DNA from: SHAN690 sp038131955
Lineage (GTDB): Bacteria > Bacteroidota > Bacteroidia > Flavobacteriales_G > Salibacteraceae
Assembly (NCBI GenBank): GCA_038131955.1
Contig: JAYPQK010000002.1
Location: 372,001-436,000 of the forward strand
Direction of reading: 5' to 3'
Length of the DNA stretch: 64,000 nt
Shown: one piece after another, positions 44,981-53,110 of the stretch
How positions within the stretch are numbered: the first letter of the stretch is position 1
Layout: each line of letters opens with the position of its first letter
Made by a program: the position numbers and the translations under genes
Notes under the pieces: generated by a model
What the model saw: only the letters and a program-made list of their open reading frames with translations
Databases searched by the model: none
What the model was told of the DNA's origin: nothing

Positions 44981-45571
44981 CTAAGACCCCGAATTCAAGA
45001 TTTCCTGAAGCCCATCCCAGCTCCACTTGCGCATTCCTTCCGAGCGGTGCACCATCCTTCCGTTGGCATCGATCACCACAGAAGTCGGTAGGGATCGGTA
45101 TTGGAGTTCAGCCACGGGATAGCTACCCAACACATAGACAGGCAAGTCCCACTCCTTTTCTGCCAGAAAGGACTTGACCTTCTCAAACTCCTCCGAAGTC
45201 GCCACAATGAACACCACGTCGCCGTCGCTCTCGTCGATCATCTCTTGCACGTACGGCATCTCCGCATTGCACGGTGGACACCACGTCGCCCAGAAGTTCA
45301 AGAAGATCGGCTTGCCACGAAACTCGGCCAATCGGTGCTCCTCACCCTCCAAGTCGTATAACTTCCAATTCCAATTCTCCTCCGAGATCGGCGCGTCTTC
45401 ATTCACGCTAACCGAACCAAAGATGCCCGTCGCCAAGATCGCACGTTGAAACAAGATCCGCCCATCCTTGGTCAGCATCATCACTAAAAACACAATGAAC
45501 AGGATGTCCGTCGTCTTCCCCCACCAACTCTTCGCCTTAAAGGCCTCCCACTGCTTCTTGAAAAAATTCAT
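44981..45571 (-). CDS. TlpA/ResA-like membrane-anchored thioredoxin
   Basis: A 196-residue thiol-disulfide protein. One N-terminal membrane helix (ILFIVFLVMML, residues 23-33) anchors it, and the thioredoxin domain (residues about 65-190) has the active site WATWCPPC with Cys98 and Cys101, preceded by GKPIFLNF. The cis-proline loop is RSLPTSVVID. Such proteins reduce apocytochrome c or other envelope disulfides. It lies upstream of the DUF1571-like gene on the same strand. Confidence 0.92.
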   Translation of the reverse strand: MNFFKKQWEAFKAKSWWGKTTDILFIVFLVMMLTKDGRILFQRAILATGIFGSVSVNEDAPISEENWNWKLYDLEGEEHRLAEFRGKPIFLNFWATWCPPCNAEMPYVQEMIDESDGDVVFIVATSEEFEKVKSFLAEKEWDLPVYVLGSYPVAELQYRSLPTSVVIDANGRMVHRSEGMRKWSWDGLQEILNSGS

Positions 45572-45619
45572 ACTGCGAATGTCGTTACTCTCTAGACGAT
45601 GATGTGTGACGTTTCTTAC

Positions 45620-45760
45620 GTTTTGGGCGCTACCCCGATGGCTCGGGGTCGGGCTATGCGCTGTAGTGTCGCTTTCAGCGCCAGCTGCCGCTTCTATCCC
45701 TAGCGCGGGGATGGGGAATGGGGAGCTGGGAGTTGGGAGCTTGGAGTTGGCGCAGCCTCC
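45620..45760. repeat. GGGCGCTACCCCG element and GGAGTTGGG phrase
   Basis: GGGCGCTACCCCGATGGCTC followed by GGGGTCGGGCTATGCGCTG, with a perfect hairpin ACCCCGA-TGGC-TCGGGGT at 45641-45658. Further on is GGGAATGGGGAGCTGGGAGT and TGGGAGCTTGGAGTTGG (45724-45758). I associate the first element with repetitive intergenic sequence in Bacteroidota, from memory. Non-coding. Confidence 0.6.
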
Positions 45761-45843
45761 TTCCCCTTTTTGACTCCAAACCCGAAAAGATATGTCGCAG
45801 CTACGCAGCTTTTAGTCGTTTCTTGGTTTCCCCCACCTTATAG

Positions 45844-46053
45844 ATGTGCCGGGACACGCTCAGCGTCGATTGGCAAGGTCGACTCTATGACTGCGATTTC
45901 AATCAAATGCTTGAGCTTCCTGTGGCTGGGGGCTGCACTCACATCCGCGATCTCGACTTGGAGGATCTGCAAAAGCGAAGCATCGTCACCCATCAGCACT
46001 GCTATGGTTGCACCGCCGGGGCGGGCTCGTCGTGTCAAGGAACATTGGTGTAA
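45844..46053 (+). pseudogene. arsS: ArsS (arsenosugar radical SAM enzyme), C-terminal fragment
   Basis: A 69-residue open frame that matches the C-terminal Cys-rich end of ArsS/DUF3641 proteins: MCRDTLSVDWQGRLYDCDFN, then HIRDLDLEDLQKRSIVTHQH and the ending CYGCTAGAGSSCQG. ArsS is a radical SAM enzyme of about 330 residues that adds the deoxyadenosyl group to dimethylated arsenic in arsenosugar synthesis. The radical SAM CxxxCxxC domain is missing: a TAG lies directly before the Met, and upstream bases are repeat-like. The intact partner transferase follows 10 bases later, which confirms the locus. Confidence 0.85.
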
Positions 46054-46062
46054 CTTTGTTAG

Positions 46063-46686
46063 GTGACGGATAACGATCGACTCATCATTTTTGTCAAGAA
46101 CCCGGAAAAAGGTCGGGTCAAGACGCGTTTGGCTGCCGACATTGGGGAGGAGCAAGCCATGGTGATCTACCACAAACTCTTGCTCTACACCCGAGAGATC
46201 ACAAAGGGACTGAACGCCGACAAGGTGGTGTATTATTCAGAGCATGTTGACGACAACGATCTCTGGGACAATATGAATTTCGGAAAGCGCTTGCAGCAGG
46301 GAAACGACTTGGGAGAGCGTATGAATCACGCATTTGCAGAAGCCTTCGCTGAGGGCAAGGAACGCGTGATCATCATCGGCAGCGACTGCTTGGAATTAGA
46401 GACCTACATGATCAAGGAGGCATTTGCCGTACTCGAAAGCAACGATGTGGTGATCGGTCCGGCCCGCGATGGCGGCTACTACCTGCTCGGCATGAAGAAA
46501 TTCTTCCCTACACTCTTCGAAGGCAAGCAATGGAGTTCACCCGATGTATTGATGGATACGATCCTCGACCTGAAGAAGATGAACTCACGTTACTACCTAC
46601 TCAAGACCTTGAATGACATCGACACCGCTGAGGACCTTGACGTAATGAACAAGTTCCCCGAGGAAAAAGGCGAAGACTGGTTCTAG
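46063..46686 (+). CDS. TIGR04282-type glycosyltransferase (arsenosugar / rSAM-associated)
   Basis: A 207-residue nucleotide-sugar transferase of the DUF2064 family, starting at GTG (TDNDRLIIFVKNPEKGRVKT). Nucleotide-binding N-terminus FVKNPEKGRVKTRLA, metal-binding GSDCLELETYMI, the conserved GPARDGGYYLLGMKK and NDIDTAEDLD near the end. In arsenosugar biosynthesis this gene pairs with arsS. Here the arsS gene directly upstream is reduced to its 3' end, so the transferase may be an orphan. Confidence 0.88.
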   Translation: MTDNDRLIIFVKNPEKGRVKTRLAADIGEEQAMVIYHKLLLYTREITKGLNADKVVYYSEHVDDNDLWDNMNFGKRLQQGNDLGERMNHAFAEAFAEGKERVIIIGSDCLELETYMIKEAFAVLESNDVVIGPARDGGYYLLGMKKFFPTLFEGKQWSSPDVLMDTILDLKKMNSRYYLLKTLNDIDTAEDLDVMNKFPEEKGEDWF

Positions 46687-46786
46687 TCCAGCGGAAACGC
46701 AATGAAAATCGCAGTCTTGAAACTGCATGGATAAGTTCCCGTAAGAGTAACCATATCAAGCAGGATTAATCTGCTTCTTTGTATCC

Positions 46787-48718
46787 ATGTGTGGAATCGT
46801 CGGTCGCATAGATGTAGCGGAGGTCACTTCGGCCTTTGAGGACTTCAAGTCCGCTCCTACTCTATTGAAGCACCGCGGTCCCGACCACCAAGCCTTCCTG
46901 ATCGAGCCTCCCGTGGCGTTAGGCCATACACGACTTTCGATCATCGACCTCGATGCACGTTCGCACCAGCCGATGACGGATGTGTCCGGGCGGTTCACGT
47001 TGGTTTTCAACGGTGAAATCTACAACTATAAAGAACTTCGACAGGAGTGCGAGCAGCTGGGCTATCGTTTCAAGACCCAGAGCGACACCGAAGTGTTGCT
47101 TGTACTCTTCCTCCATTTTGGAAAGGAATGTTTGTCCAAGCTCAATGGCTTCTTCGCCTTTGCCATGTTCGACCGGAAAGAAAAGTCGCTCTTCTTGGCA
47201 CGCGATCGATTTGGGATCAAACCGCTGGTCTACGCGGTTACTGAGACCTCCTTTGCTTTCGCGTCAGAACTCAAGGCCATTCTCAGCATGGGAATGGAGA
47301 AACACATCGACCAAGTATCGCTGTTTACGTACTTCAAGTTCAACTACATCCCCGCACCGCATACCATCCTTCAGGATCACTTCAAACTCGAGCCGGGACA
47401 TCACCTGACCGTCACCTGGGAAGGAAAGAAGGTCAACGTAGCGAAGGAAAAGTGGTATTCCACCCCCTATGATCCAGCCGAAGAAAAAGACCTCAGCGCC
47501 CACGATTACAAACAAGCGCAAAAGGTACTCAAGCGTTTCATCCGTGAATCTGTTCGTCGCCGGCTCGTGGCGGACGTTCCGGTAGGAACTTTCCTGAGCG
47601 GAGGAATCGATTCGAGCATCATCACCGCCGTAGCCGCCCAAGAACAAGAAGGCATCGAATCGTTCAGTATTGGTTTTCCCGACCAGCCTTTCTACGATGA
47701 AAGTCACTATGCCCGAGACGTGGCCAAACACCTCGGAGTGAAGCATCACATCTTGGGTGTGAAGGACCAAGACCTGCTCGAGAGCGCAAGTCAGGTTCTC
47801 GAACATTTGGACGAACCCTTCGCTGATTCGTCGGCGCTCAATGTCTACCTGCTTTCAAAATTCACTCGCCAACATGTCAAGGTGGGCCTGAGCGGTGATG
47901 GCGGTGACGAACTATTTGGAGGGTACAATAAACACGGGGCTGAGTTCAGAATGCGAAATCCCCGTCTGATCGACCACACCGTAGGATCGATGAAGGGGTT
48001 ATGGGATCGAATGCCAGCTTCCCGAAGCGGTCGATGGGGTAATCTCTTTCGACAACTCCAGAAGTTCTCTGATGGCTATCAACTCAGCCACCGCGATCGC
48101 TATTGGCGTTGGGCAGGAATTCTCACCGAGGAGGAAGCCAACTACTTCCTCAAAGAGGCAATGCTCGAGCGCGACCATCGCTTGTCTGATGACGGTCATG
48201 CTTACAAAAAGCGCAAGGATACGCTGCTTCAGCACATACGGAAGCAGGGAACGCTGAACGAAGTACTCCTAAGCGACATGCGCTTGGTACTACCGAATGA
48301 CATGCTCTACAAGGTCGACTCCATGTCTATGGCTCATGGCTTAGAGGTGCGCACTCCCCTGCTCGACCAGCACGTGGTGAAGCACGCCTTTCGATTGCCG
48401 GTCATGTTCAAGGTCAATCACCTCCAGAAGAAAAAGATACTGCAGGACAGCTATCGCGACATGCTGCCCGGTCAGGTCTTCGACCGAACGAAGAAAGGTT
48501 TCGAGGTACCGCTGCTGGAATGGTTCCAAGGTCCGATGAAGAGCAACTTCACGGCTCTTTGTGAGGATGAAGAATCGATCGAGAATCAAGGTTTGTTCAA
48601 TCCCGTAGCAGTGCGTTCTTTGCAGCGAAAATTGTATTCCAATGACCCGGGAGACGCGCCAGCGACGGCGTGGGCTTACATGGTCTTCCAATCGTGGTTT
48701 AAAAAGTATATGCTATGA
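46787..48718 (+). CDS. asnB: Asparagine synthase (glutamine-hydrolysing)
   Basis: A 643-residue class II amidotransferase. Cys2 (MCGIVGRI) is the glutaminase nucleophile; RLSIIDLD, NGEIYNY and ARDRFGIKPL are glutaminase-domain signatures. The synthetase domain has the ATP-pyrophosphatase loop FLSGGIDSSII near residue 270 and GLSGDGGDELFGGYNK, then VDSMSMAHGLEVRTPLLD. Asparagine synthases of this length at the head of polysaccharide clusters often amidate uronic acids instead, so free asparagine synthesis is not certain. It overlaps the glycosyltransferase gene by four bases (ATGA), which supports a surface-sugar role. Confidence 0.93.
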   Translation: MCGIVGRIDVAEVTSAFEDFKSAPTLLKHRGPDHQAFLIEPPVALGHTRLSIIDLDARSHQPMTDVSGRFTLVFNGEIYNYKELRQECEQLGYRFKTQSDTEVLLVLFLHFGKECLSKLNGFFAFAMFDRKEKSLFLARDRFGIKPLVYAVTETSFAFASELKAILSMGMEKHIDQVSLFTYFKFNYIPAPHTILQDHFKLEPGHHLTVTWEGKKVNVAKEKWYSTPYDPAEEKDLSAHDYKQAQKVLKRFIRESVRRRLVADVPVGTFLSGGIDSSIITAVAAQEQEGIESFSIGFPDQPFYDESHYARDVAKHLGVKHHILGVKDQDLLESASQVLEHLDEPFADSSALNVYLLSKFTRQHVKVGLSGDGGDELFGGYNKHGAEFRMRNPRLIDHTVGSMKGLWDRMPASRSGRWGNLFRQLQKFSDGYQLSHRDRYWRWAGILTEEEANYFLKEAMLERDHRLSDDGHAYKKRKDTLLQHIRKQGTLNEVLLSDMRLVLPNDMLYKVDSMSMAHGLEVRTPLLDQHVVKHAFRLPVMFKVNHLQKKKILQDSYRDMLPGQVFDRTKKGFEVPLLEWFQGPMKSNFTALCEDEESIENQGLFNPVAVRSLQRKLYSNDPGDAPATAWAYMVFQSWFKKYML

Positions 48719-49929
48719 GCGGGGAGAGATCACCCATTCGTGTACTTCGGATCATCAACCGCTTTAACCTAGGTGGACCAACCTTCAATGTGGCCTACCT
48801 CACCCGATATCTCGACGAGCCCTTTGAGACCCTTTTGGTCGGAGGCATGAAGGACGAAAGTGAGGCCTCGTCTGAATTCATTTTGGATAAGATCGAAGTA
48901 CAACCGCGGATCATCTCAGAGATGCAGCGAAAGATCTCTTGGAAAGCTGACCTCAAAGCATATCGCGAACTGGATGAGATCATCAAGGAATACAAACCAC
49001 ACATCGTCCATACCCACGCTTCGAAATCCGGATTCCTTGGGCGATTAGCGGCGCACAGAAATCGGGTACCGATCATTCTACACACGTTTCATGGACACGT
49101 GCTCCACTCCTACTTCAGCACGATTAAGACGCTGATCTTCAAAAAGATCGAACGCTGGTTAGCGAAGAGATCTACGCGGGTGATCGCCATCAGCGACATT
49201 CAGCGCTATGAGCTCGGAGCCATTCATCGGATCGCGCCTCAGCAAAAGATCGAGGTCATTCCGCTCGGATTCGACCTACGCAGATTTCACGAGAACATGG
49301 ATGAAAAGCGTCGTCAATTCCGTGAACAATACGGATTACAAGACGATGAGTTAGCGATCGGGGTCATTGGCCGCCTGGTACCGATCAAGAACCATAAGAT
49401 GTTCATCGACACCATTAAGCCCCTTCACGCAAAGCACCCGAATGCCCGGTTCTTCATCATAGGAGGCGGAGAATTAGAGGAGGAACTCAAATCCTATTGC
49501 ACCTCGGAAGGCATTGGATTTACATGGATGGAGCCACCCACCACCGAGAAACCCCTAGCCTTCACCTCTTGGATCAAGGATGTAGATGTGGCGGTTGCAG
49601 GATTGGATGTTGTGGCACTGACCTCATTGAATGAAGGTACCCCGGTCAGTTTGATCGAAGCGCAGGCGGCTGGAAAACCAGTGGTATCAACACGCGTCGG
49701 TGGCATCGAGGACGTTGTAGTCGAAGGAGGCTCGGCGTGGCTGTGTAAGGTGAATGATTCCTCGAGGATGGTCGTGCATCTCGACCGATTGATCGCCGAT
49801 CCGCAACGACGAAAGACGATGGGAACTGTGGGTAAGGCGCACGTTTCAGAGATCTACAGCTTTGAACGCCTTGTTTCGGACATGAAGAACCTCTACCTCA
49901 CCCTCTTGAAAGAAAAAGGAATCGTCTAA
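48715..49929 (+). CDS. GT4 family glycosyltransferase
   Basis: A 404-residue GT-B-fold enzyme that adds a sugar to a growing surface polysaccharide or lipid-linked oligosaccharide; cytoplasmic face of the inner membrane. N-terminal acceptor loop RIINRFNLGGPTFNVAYLTR, HTHASKSGFLGRLAAH, then the GT4 domain: VIPLGFDLRRF, GVIGRLVPIKNHKMFIDTI, GGGELEEEL and the EX7E-type LNEGTPVSLIEAQAAGKPVV with Glu residues that bind the nucleotide sugar. It overlaps asnB and precedes the wza gene by 55 bases, in one operon. Confidence 0.93.
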   Translation: MSGERSPIRVLRIINRFNLGGPTFNVAYLTRYLDEPFETLLVGGMKDESEASSEFILDKIEVQPRIISEMQRKISWKADLKAYRELDEIIKEYKPHIVHTHASKSGFLGRLAAHRNRVPIILHTFHGHVLHSYFSTIKTLIFKKIERWLAKRSTRVIAISDIQRYELGAIHRIAPQQKIEVIPLGFDLRRFHENMDEKRRQFREQYGLQDDELAIGVIGRLVPIKNHKMFIDTIKPLHAKHPNARFFIIGGGELEEELKSYCTSEGIGFTWMEPPTTEKPLAFTSWIKDVDVAVAGLDVVALTSLNEGTPVSLIEAQAAGKPVVSTRVGGIEDVVVEGGSAWLCKVNDSSRMVVHLDRLIADPQRRKTMGTVGKAHVSEIYSFERLVSDMKNLYLTLLKEKGIV

Positions 49930-49984
49930 CCGAATGAAAAAACCATTTACATTGCATTTCAAAGTGCTTTCCAATAATTCAGAA

Positions 49985-50764
49985 ATGAAACTAAGAACCC
50001 TCATCATCTTGGCGGTTTTCGCCAGTTTAATCTCAAGTTGCAAACTCTTCGACCCAAGTGTCATGTTGAAGACCGGCAGAGACTATCCTTACCAGGTCGC
50101 CACCGACACCATGCCCGAGGATTACATCATGCAACCCGGTGACATCATCAATTTCCGACTGTTTAGCAACCAAGGATTCAAGATCATTGACCTTTCATCC
50201 CTCGACGAAGGAACGCGGATCAACGCCGGATTGAACAACCAGAACACCTTCACCTATCTGATCGAAGCCGACAGTTCGATCAACCTTCCAATCATCGGTC
50301 GCTCCAAGGTAGCCGGAATGAACTTGAAGGAGGCAGAAGCCTATCTGGAGGACAAGTACAGCAATTACTACAACGATCCGTTCGTAATGCTTCAGGTCAA
50401 CAACCGTCGCGTCATTGTTTATCCGGGGCAGGGAGGCGCAGCGATGGTCGTCCGCATCCAGAATGAATACACCACGGTGATCGAAGCACTGGCCATGGCA
50501 GGAGGAATCTCAGACCGAGGCAAAGCGCATAAGATCAAGGTTTTGCGAGGAAAAATGAATAATCCCGAAGTCTATAAACTCGACCTGAGTACCGTAGAAG
50601 GCATGAAAGAGGCGAATCTGATTTACGTAAGAGCGAACGACATCATCTATGTGGAGCCGTCCTACTTTGCCGGAAAGCAGATTCTGCAGACCACCTCGTC
50701 GATCTTAGGATTGGTGACCTCATTGATCGTCACGTACGTCCTGGTACTCAACCTTTCACAATAA
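49985..50764 (+). CDS. wza: Polysaccharide export outer-membrane lipoprotein (Wza-like)
   Basis: A 259-residue lipoprotein that forms the outer-membrane exit channel for capsule or exopolysaccharide. Lipobox LISSC gives Cys19; start at 49985 (MKLRTLIILAVF) preferred over 49934, which adds 17 residues ahead of the signal. Poly-export domain: EDYIMQPGDIINFRLFSNQG, ADSSINLPIIGRSKV, NLKEAEAYLEDKYSNYY, NRRVIVYPG; SLBB domain: TVIEALAMAGGISDRGKAHK. A C-terminal hydrophobic helix (ILGLVTSLIVTYVLVLNL) would cross the outer membrane, as in Wza. The kinase gene follows at once but is broken. Confidence 0.92.
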   Translation: MKLRTLIILAVFASLISSCKLFDPSVMLKTGRDYPYQVATDTMPEDYIMQPGDIINFRLFSNQGFKIIDLSSLDEGTRINAGLNNQNTFTYLIEADSSINLPIIGRSKVAGMNLKEAEAYLEDKYSNYYNDPFVMLQVNNRRVIVYPGQGGAAMVVRIQNEYTTVIEALAMAGGISDRGKAHKIKVLRGKMNNPEVYKLDLSTVEGMKEANLIYVRANDIIYVEPSYFAGKQILQTTSSILGLVTSLIVTYVLVLNLSQ

Positions 50765-50773
50765 CAAGGTTAG

Positions 50774-51240
50774 ATAGAAGAACAGGAACCCTATCGCGCG
50801 AATCCGTTTGCAAACGAACGTCCTGAAGAACAGGGCTTTGACTTTGACTTGGGGCTTCTTATTCAGATCCTGCTCAAGAGCTGGTATTGGTTCATCCTGA
50901 TCTTGGCGCTCTTTGTTGGAGGCGCATACACCTATGTCTATTACTCACAACCTATATACGAAGCGAGTATTCGAAGAAAGCCTTTGTTCAGAACGTCAAC
51001 CGGATCTTCGTCGAGAACAAGATCAAGAACCTTTCAGTGGTCCTCAACAGCGTTAACCTCGAACGTGCCCGTTATGGCAGCTACGGCAAGCGCTACGGAG
51101 GATACGGTTACGGCTATGGTTATGGATACGGGTATGGGTACGGATACACCTCCGGAAACGGGTACTACACCGAAGACGAAGATTCGGAGAAGGACAAGTC
51201 AGGAATTCTGCGAAATTTGAAGCGCAATTCAGAAGAATGA
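50774..51240 (+). pseudogene. wzc: Wzc-like polysaccharide co-polymerase/tyrosine kinase with large internal deletion
   Basis: The first 65 codons encode the N-terminus of a Wzz/Wzc protein (GFDFDLGLLIQILLKSWYWF, ILILALFVGGAYTYVYY, SQPIYEAS), and the last 90 codons, in a different frame, encode its C-terminus (SKKAFVQNVNRIFVENKIKN, LSVVLNSVNLERARYG, then a YG-repeat tail). The join is at about 50966-50968. Some 600-650 residues normally between them (periplasmic coiled coil, second membrane helix, Walker kinase) are gone. The codon expected to be the start reads ATA at 50774, directly after an in-frame TAG. The Tyr-rich tail is the autophosphorylation cluster of BY-kinases. The end overlaps rfbC by four bases. 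Confidence 0.88.
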
Positions 51241-51779
51241 CCGTAAAAGAGACCCCGCTTCAAGGCCTACTGATCCTACAACCTACCATTTTCAAGGATG
51301 ATCGAGGATATTTCTTCGAAAGCTTCCGTTCCTCGATCCTTGAAGAACAAGGGATCCAAGAGCAATTCATCCAGGATAATGAGTCAATGAGCCACAAAGG
51401 AGCGGTCCGCGGACTCCACCTGCAAGCCCCTCCACATGGGCAGAGCAAACTGCTTCGCGTAGTTAGAGGTGCCATCTATGACGTTGCCGTAGACATCAGA
51501 AAGAACTCCGCTACCTACGGTCAGCACTTTGGACTAGAGCTGAACGAGGAAAACAAGACCATGCTGTACGTTCCCGAAGGCTTTGCCCACGGATTCTGCT
51601 GCTTGGAAGACAACACAATCGTTCAGTACAAGTGCTCCAACTACTACCACAAAGCCTCCGAGATGGGCGTGGCCTGGAATGACCCCGAAATAGGTATCCA
51701 ATGGCCGGTAGAAAATCCGATCATCTCTGAGAAAGACGCCATCCTACCGCGGTTGGAGGACTTTCAGTCGCCTTATTGA
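51237..51779 (+). CDS. rfbC: dTDP-4-dehydrorhamnose 3,5-epimerase
   Basis: A 180-residue cupin that epimerises dTDP-4-dehydro-6-deoxyglucose at C3 and C5 in dTDP-L-rhamnose synthesis. Family motifs: KDDRGYFFESF, the catalytic His61 in VRGLHLQ, DVAVDIRKNSATYGQH, and Tyr131 (VQYKCSNYYH) with VPEGFAHGF between. Length is exactly that of RmlC proteins. rfbA, rfbB and rfbD are not in the window, so rhamnose synthesis depends on genes elsewhere. It overlaps the broken wzc by four bases, as in an intact operon. Confidence 0.96.
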   Translation: MTVKETPLQGLLILQPTIFKDDRGYFFESFRSSILEEQGIQEQFIQDNESMSHKGAVRGLHLQAPPHGQSKLLRVVRGAIYDVAVDIRKNSATYGQHFGLELNEENKTMLYVPEGFAHGFCCLEDNTIVQYKCSNYYHKASEMGVAWNDPEIGIQWPVENPIISEKDAILPRLEDFQSPY

Positions 51780-52003
51780 GTTTCAGGGTATAGGTTGCAA
51801 GTTCCACTTTGTGGCTTCAGGTTGAAGTCTTAAAGTCCTCGATTCACCTTAGTCAAATTCGCGTAATTCGCGCAATTCGCGGCCTAAAAATCAAATTAGG
51901 CCATTATTGAATCCACCGCACAATGATTATTCATTATACGATGTTCATTGATTCCTGCGTTGCCTTTCTATCTTCCGACCTCCTCTCCTACCTTCGTCAG
52001 TAC
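51780..52003. repeat. ATTCGCG phrase spacer
   Basis: Contains AGGTTGCAAGTTCCACTTTG with GGCTTCAGGTTGAAGTC and an ATTCGCG triple (AATTCGCGTAATTCGCGCAA, then TTCGCGG) at about 51858-51884. No gene is seen. Confidence 0.5.
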
Positions 52004-53101
52004 ATGAGAATTCTCAACCTCATCATCATCTTTTCGTTCTTTGCGCTGATCAGTGGACTGTTCAATTTCCTCTTTTTGAGGTGGACACGTACGCTCGGAA
52101 CACAGAATCAAGGCCCGGCCGAACAGGAGCGTTGGAGCGCCTCGTACAATCCTGCCATCGGTGGCATTTCATTCTACATCATCTTCTTGGTGAGCTATGT
52201 GGTGTACCTATTCATCCACAATCCGGAATTCCACACCAATGAAGAGATCAGTCACCTCGGCATACTGATCGTGGTCACGCTGGGCTTTTTCACAGGCTTG
52301 GCTGACGATGCCTTCAATACCCTTCCTTGGCTGAAATTTAGCGCTCAAGTCGCCTGTGGCGTTCTACTCTTACTCTTCGACGTGCAGATCGAATTCTTCG
52401 AATTGTACTGGGCCGACGCCTTGCTCACCATCTTCTGGACCGTGGCAGTGATGAACAGCATCAACATGCTCGACAATATGGATGGCATCACTACGGTGGT
52501 CAGTATCTTCATCCTTCTGGCGGCAGCTATTTCAGAAAATCCACTGGCTGACTATAACTTCTTCTACACCTTCATCTGCGGCGGAACGGTTGCGGCGCTC
52601 GTTGGCTTTCTTTTCTTCAACTGGAACCCTTCCCGCATCTTCATGGGGGATACCGGAAGTCAAATGATCGGCGCCTTGCTCGCCGCCATTGGTGTGCTAT
52701 TCTTTTGGAACAACGAATACGTCATCACCGATCACACTTGGCACTCAAAGCTCGCCATCGTGGCGGCTGCTTTCGTCATACCGATCGGCGACTCTCTAAC
52801 CGTGACCATCAATCGAATGAGCCGCGGACAGTCGCCCTTTGTGGGTGGACGTGACCATACCACCCACCACCTTTCCTCCGCCGGACTGAACGACAAGCAA
52901 GTGGGCTATGTCATGATCGGGATCTCTGTCCTTTCCGTCACTTTGATCGGTTTCCTGCGATTCGTAGAGCCTGAATACCAGTGGATGTATCAGAGCTTCC
53001 TTCTCGTCTATGCCGTTCTCGTCATTGGCTTTTTATACAGTACCACCCAATGGAAGCGTTCTAAGAAGGCTTTCGAATCCACCCTTAACAAAGCATCATA
53101 A
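52004..53101 (+). CDS. Undecaprenyl-phosphate sugar-1-phosphate transferase (WecA/MraY family)
   Basis: A 365-residue polytopic inner-membrane enzyme that moves a sugar 1-phosphate (typically GlcNAc or a relative) to undecaprenyl phosphate and so starts a glycan chain. Signatures: PAIGGISFYI after the first helix, FTGLADDAFNTLPWLKF (catalytic Asp pair region), NSINMLDNMDGITT, FMGDTGSQMIG and the C-terminal GRDHTTHHL loop that binds the nucleotide. About ten hydrophobic helices. The frame is open from 51923, but ATG at 52004 (MRILNLIIIF) starts directly with the first helix. Likely the initiating enzyme for the polysaccharide of the preceding genes. Confidence 0.9.
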   Translation: MRILNLIIIFSFFALISGLFNFLFLRWTRTLGTQNQGPAEQERWSASYNPAIGGISFYIIFLVSYVVYLFIHNPEFHTNEEISHLGILIVVTLGFFTGLADDAFNTLPWLKFSAQVACGVLLLLFDVQIEFFELYWADALLTIFWTVAVMNSINMLDNMDGITTVVSIFILLAAAISENPLADYNFFYTFICGGTVAALVGFLFFNWNPSRIFMGDTGSQMIGALLAAIGVLFFWNNEYVITDHTWHSKLAIVAAAFVIPIGDSLTVTINRMSRGQSPFVGGRDHTTHHLSSAGLNDKQVGYVMIGISVLSVTLIGFLRFVEPEYQWMYQSFLLVYAVLVIGFLYSTTQWKRSKKAFESTLNKAS

Positions 53102-53110
53102 TATTCATAC

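Noticed and set aside
45770..46066. A 98-codon open frame over the arsS remnant
   Set aside because: It is out of frame with the recognisable ArsS C-terminus and has low-quality composition.
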